Assembly: GCF_000155975.1 (NCBI RefSeq)
Contig: NZ_GG730299.1
Location: forward strand, 2,016,882-2,080,881
DNA: 64,000 nt
Origin: Citrobacter youngae ATCC 29220
GTDB taxonomy: Bacteria > Pseudomonadota > Gammaproteobacteria > Enterobacterales > Enterobacteriaceae
Direction of reading: 5' to 3'
In this document: positions 61,698 through 64,000 of the stretch, piece after piece
How the letters are laid out: every line of letters begins with the position of its first letter
Position numbering within the stretch: position 1 is the stretch's first letter
Made by a program: the position numbers and the translations under genes
Notes under the pieces: model-generated
The model's input: only the letters and a program-made list of their open reading frames with translations
Told to the model about the DNA's origin: nothing
Databases searched by the model: none

Positions 61698-62917
61698 GAT
61701 AGTTGTCCTTTGAATACGCGTTGGTAGAGCGGGTTCCGCCCTGGCTCATAGAGGATCTCGACCGGGAGTTCGGCATCCCACACCACAAAGTCGGCGACAA
61801 ATCCGGCCTTCAGTTGACCGTGAGTGGCATGACGCCCCAGCGCCCGGGCCGCATGACGGGTGACGCCAGCCCACGCTTCTTCCGGCGTTAAGCCAAACTG
61901 CACGCAGGCCATATTCATCGCCCAGTGCAGACTGATAAACGGACTGGTGCCGGGGTTGAAGTCCGTCGCCACCGCCATCGGCACCTGATATTGCCGTAAC
62001 AGCGCTACCGGCGGACGCTGTTGCTCTTTCAGGAAATAGAAAGCGCCGGGTAATAACACCCCGACCGTACCGCTTTGGCTCATCGCCGCCACGCCCGCTT
62101 CATCCAGATATTCAATATGATCGGCTGATAATCCGTGGTAGCGGCTTACCAGTTGAGCGCCTCCGAGCAATGACAGTTGTTCAACATGACCTTTAACCGG
62201 AATGCCCAGCGCCTGCGCGGCCTGAAATACCCGTTCACTCTGCGCCAGCGTAAAACCGACGCTTTCGCAGAACAGATCGACGGTCTCGAACAGCCCCTGC
62301 TCCCACAGCTGCGGCAAAATAGTCTCGCACACCAGCGTAATATAGCCGTCAGGATCGCCCCGGTATTCCGCAGGGGTAGCGTGGGCAGCCAACAGCGTCG
62401 GGCTTATTTCAATTACATTTTCCGCCGCCAGCGCTGCCGCCACGCGCAATATTTTCTCTTCTGTTTGCAAATCCAGGCCGTAACCGGACTTTATTTCCAG
62501 TAGCGTAACGCCTTCTTTGATTAACCGCTCCATCCGCTGATGCGCTACATGGAAAAGTTGTTCGTCAGTTGCGCGGCGGGTCGCCGACACGGTGGCATTA
62601 ATACCGCCACCCTGGGCGCTTATCTGCTGGTAGGAAACGCCGTTAAGCCGTTGCTCCCATTCACCTGCACGATTACCGCCAAAGACCAGGTGCGTATGAC
62701 AATCAATCAGGCCAGGCGTAACCAGCCTGCCCTGCATATCAAAGGTATTGTCATGCGTAAGGTATAACGAAGACTCCGGCACGATAGCGCGAATCTTACC
62801 CTGGCGGACGATCAACGCATGTCCATCCACCAGTCCATACGGATTATCACGTTCAGGATCCATAGTCGCCAGACGAACATTGCGCCAGATAACATCATCA
62901 GGGAAGAATTGCTGCAT
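61694..62917 (-). CDS. hutI: Imidazolonepropionase HutI
   Basis: Opens the imidazolone ring to formimidoyl-glutamate. Amidohydrolase superfamily, 407 residues, with the metal-binding [10 protein letters not shown] near 78, [11 protein letters not shown] near 145, HATP near 187, HVEQLS near 246 and TDFNPGTS near 320. The ATG at 62917 gives the family length. First gene of hutIGC, with a HutC dyad 22 bp upstream of its start. Confidence 0.95.
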   Translation of the reverse strand: MQQFFPDDVIWRNVRLATMDPERDNPYGLVDGHALIVRQGKIRAIVPESSLYLTHDNTFDMQGRLVTPGLIDCHTHLVFGGNRAGEWEQRLNGVSYQQISAQGGGINATVSATRRATDEQLFHVAHQRMERLIKEGVTLLEIKSGYGLDLQTEEKILRVAAALAAENVIEISPTLLAAHATPAEYRGDPDGYITLVCETILPQLWEQGLFETVDLFCESVGFTLAQSERVFQAAQALGIPVKGHVEQLSLLGGAQLVSRYHGLSADHIEYLDEAGVAAMSQSGTVGVLLPGAFYFLKEQQRPPVALLRQYQVPMAVATDFNPGTSPFISLHWAMNMACVQFGLTPEEAWAGVTRHAARALGRHATHGQLKAGFVADFVVWDAELPVEILYEPGRNPLYQRVFKGQLS

Positions 62918-62938
62918 TCGACTCACCACTTGTCATAG

Positions 62939-62952
62939 GTTGTATAGACATT
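62939..62952. promoter_or_regulatory. HutC operator before hutI
   Basis: GTTGTATAGACATT contains TTGTATAGACAT, nearly the inverse of the TTGTCTATACAA site upstream of hutU. It lies 22 bp before the hutI ATG and so could block its promoter. Confidence 0.65.
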
Positions 62953-63140
62953 TATTTTTGATTATGCGGATGTTGTCAACCTGAAGGGCCATAATTGTTA
63001 TCTATTTGTGATATAAAGACTCTCCGCGCCGGGCATTGTGGCGATAAAAACAACTTTTTACCTTTTAACCTTCCCGTTTCGCTCAACTTAGTATAAAAAA
63101 GCAGGCTTTAATGGATAACTTTCAAAGCCCGGAGCAACCT

Positions 63141-64000
63141 GTGAACATTTCATCAGTTTCCCGTCTGGCGCTGGCAATGGCTTTTGGCGTGACGCTGACC
63201 GCCTGTAGCTCTACGCCGCCCGATCAAAAACCTTCCGACCAGACCGCGCCAGGAACCTCTTCGCGCCCGATTCTGTCGGCCAATGAAGCGAAAAACTTCG
63301 TCGCTGCGCACTATTTTTCCGCACTGACGCCAAACACCGCCCCGTGGAGTCCTTCTGCGATTTCTCTGCCCGCACAGCCTGACTTCGTCGTTGGTCCGGC
63401 CGGGGCTCAGGGCGTCACTCATACCAGCATTCAGGCCGCTGTTGATGCGGCAATCGTCAAACGTACTAACAAACGTCAGTACATCGCGATTATGCCGGGC
63501 GAGTATCAGGGCACAGTCTATATTCCGGCAGCAACGGGTAGCCTGACGCTTTACGGTACGGGTGAAAAACCGCTCGACGTGAAAATTGGCCAGGCCATTG
63601 ACGGTGATATGAGCACGGCTGACTGGCGCCATACGGTGAACCCAGGCGGTAAATATATGCCGGGCAAACCTGCGTGGTATATGTTTGATAATTGCCAGAA
63701 CAAACGCGGCGCGAACATTGGCGTAATGTGTTCTGCGGTCGTCTGGTCGCAAAACAACGGTCTGCAATTGCAGAACCTGACCATCGAAAACAACCTCGGT
63801 GACAGCGTTGATGCAGGTAACCATCCGGCCGTCGCACTGCGTACCGATGGCGATAAAGTGCAGATCAACAACGTCAACATCCTGGGTCGTCAGAACACCT
63901 TCTTCGTCACCAACAGCGGCGTACAAAACCGTCTGGAGAACGATCGCCAACCGCGTACTCTGGTGACGAACAGCTACATTGAAGGCGACGTGGATATTGT
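63141..64000 (+). CDS. ybhC: Outer-membrane lipoprotein YbhC, pectinesterase-like (3' end cut off)
   Basis: A periplasmic-face outer membrane lipoprotein of the carbohydrate esterase 8 (pectin methylesterase) fold; E. coli YbhC has lost pectinesterase activity and shows thioesterase activity. The lipobox LTAC at residues 19-22 follows a short basic start and a hydrophobic stretch. The GTG at 63141 is preferred because GGAG lies six bases before it; an ATG at 63111 would lengthen the signal peptide by ten polar residues. The frame is open to the window edge, 286 codons, and about 140 residues are missing. Divergent from hutI. Confidence 0.9.
   Translation, partial: MNISSVSRLALAMAFGVTLTACSSTPPDQKPSDQTAPGTSSRPILSANEAKNFVAAHYFSALTPNTAPWSPSAISLPAQPDFVVGPAGAQGVTHTSIQAAVDAAIVKRTNKRQYIAIMPGEYQGTVYIPAATGSLTLYGTGEKPLDVKIGQAIDGDMSTADWRHTVNPGGKYMPGKPAWYMFDNCQNKRGANIGVMCSAVVWSQNNGLQLQNLTIENNLGDSVDAGNHPAVALRTDGDKVQINNVNILGRQNTFFVTNSGVQNRLENDRQPRTLVTNSYIEGDVDI

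Noticed and set aside
63153-63950. A 265-codon ORF on the minus strand, opposite ybhC
   Set aside because: It lies wholly inside ybhC, whose family match, lipobox and ribosome binding site are clear. The reverse-strand frame is open because of codon bias and has no recognisable domain.

Overview
This window is chromosomal DNA of a gamma-proteobacterium of the family Enterobacteriaceae. Nearly every gene is recognisable as the counterpart of an Escherichia coli K-12 gene, in almost the same order as the E. coli moeB-to-ybhC segment. A complete hut (histidine utilisation) operon sits between ybhB and ybhC, as in Salmonella, Citrobacter and Klebsiella. Together with protein sequences close to but distinct from E. 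coli, this suggests a Citrobacter-like organism; I cannot fix the genus without a database search. No rRNA, tRNA, CRISPR array, insertion sequence or prophage gene was seen.

Layout. 1-7.4 kb: end of moeB, then fsaA, the pflE-pflF glycyl-radical enzyme pair, the sugar phosphatase ybiV and ybiU. 7.5-14.7 kb: ybiT, ldtB, the manganese genes mntR and mntS with ybiR, opgE and ompX. 15-22.7 kb: rhtA, dps, the glnHPQ glutamine transporter with its sigma-54/NtrC control region, ybiO and rlmF. 22.9-28.7 kb: mcbA, ybiI, ybiJ, hcxB, ybiB and dinG. 28.8-32.6 kb: an accessory cluster that I do not know at this place in E. coli K-12: a DASS-family transporter, a fumarase/adenylosuccinate-lyase superfamily enzyme and a divergent GntR/UTRA regulator with striking palindromic operators. 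32.6-40.2 kb: rhlE, cecR and the ybhGFSR drug exporter. 40.3-48.2 kb: ybhP-clsB-ybhN, ybhL, moaABCDE with a Moco riboswitch and a ModE site, and ybhK. 48.3-56.5 kb: uvrB, the divergent bioBFCD/bioA operons with the BirA operator, and ybhB. 56.6-64 kb: hutIGC and hutUH, and the start of ybhC, cut by the window edge.

How they work together. Molybdenum cofactor synthesis (moaABCDE, moeB), biotin synthesis (bioABFCD), glutamine uptake (glnHPQ) and histidine breakdown to glutamate (hutHUIG) are complete or nearly complete modules. Two parts deserve most attention. First, an almost invariant 14-base motif (ACTTTCATTCGAAA) lies upstream of pflE/fsaA, ybiV and ybiU and hints at one regulon joining these poorly understood metabolic genes. 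Second, the transporter-lyase-GntR cluster looks like an uncharacterised catabolic operon, with a perfect 32-bp palindrome, further operator-like repeats and a CRP-like site in its control region. BIME/REP repeats fill many intergenic gaps.
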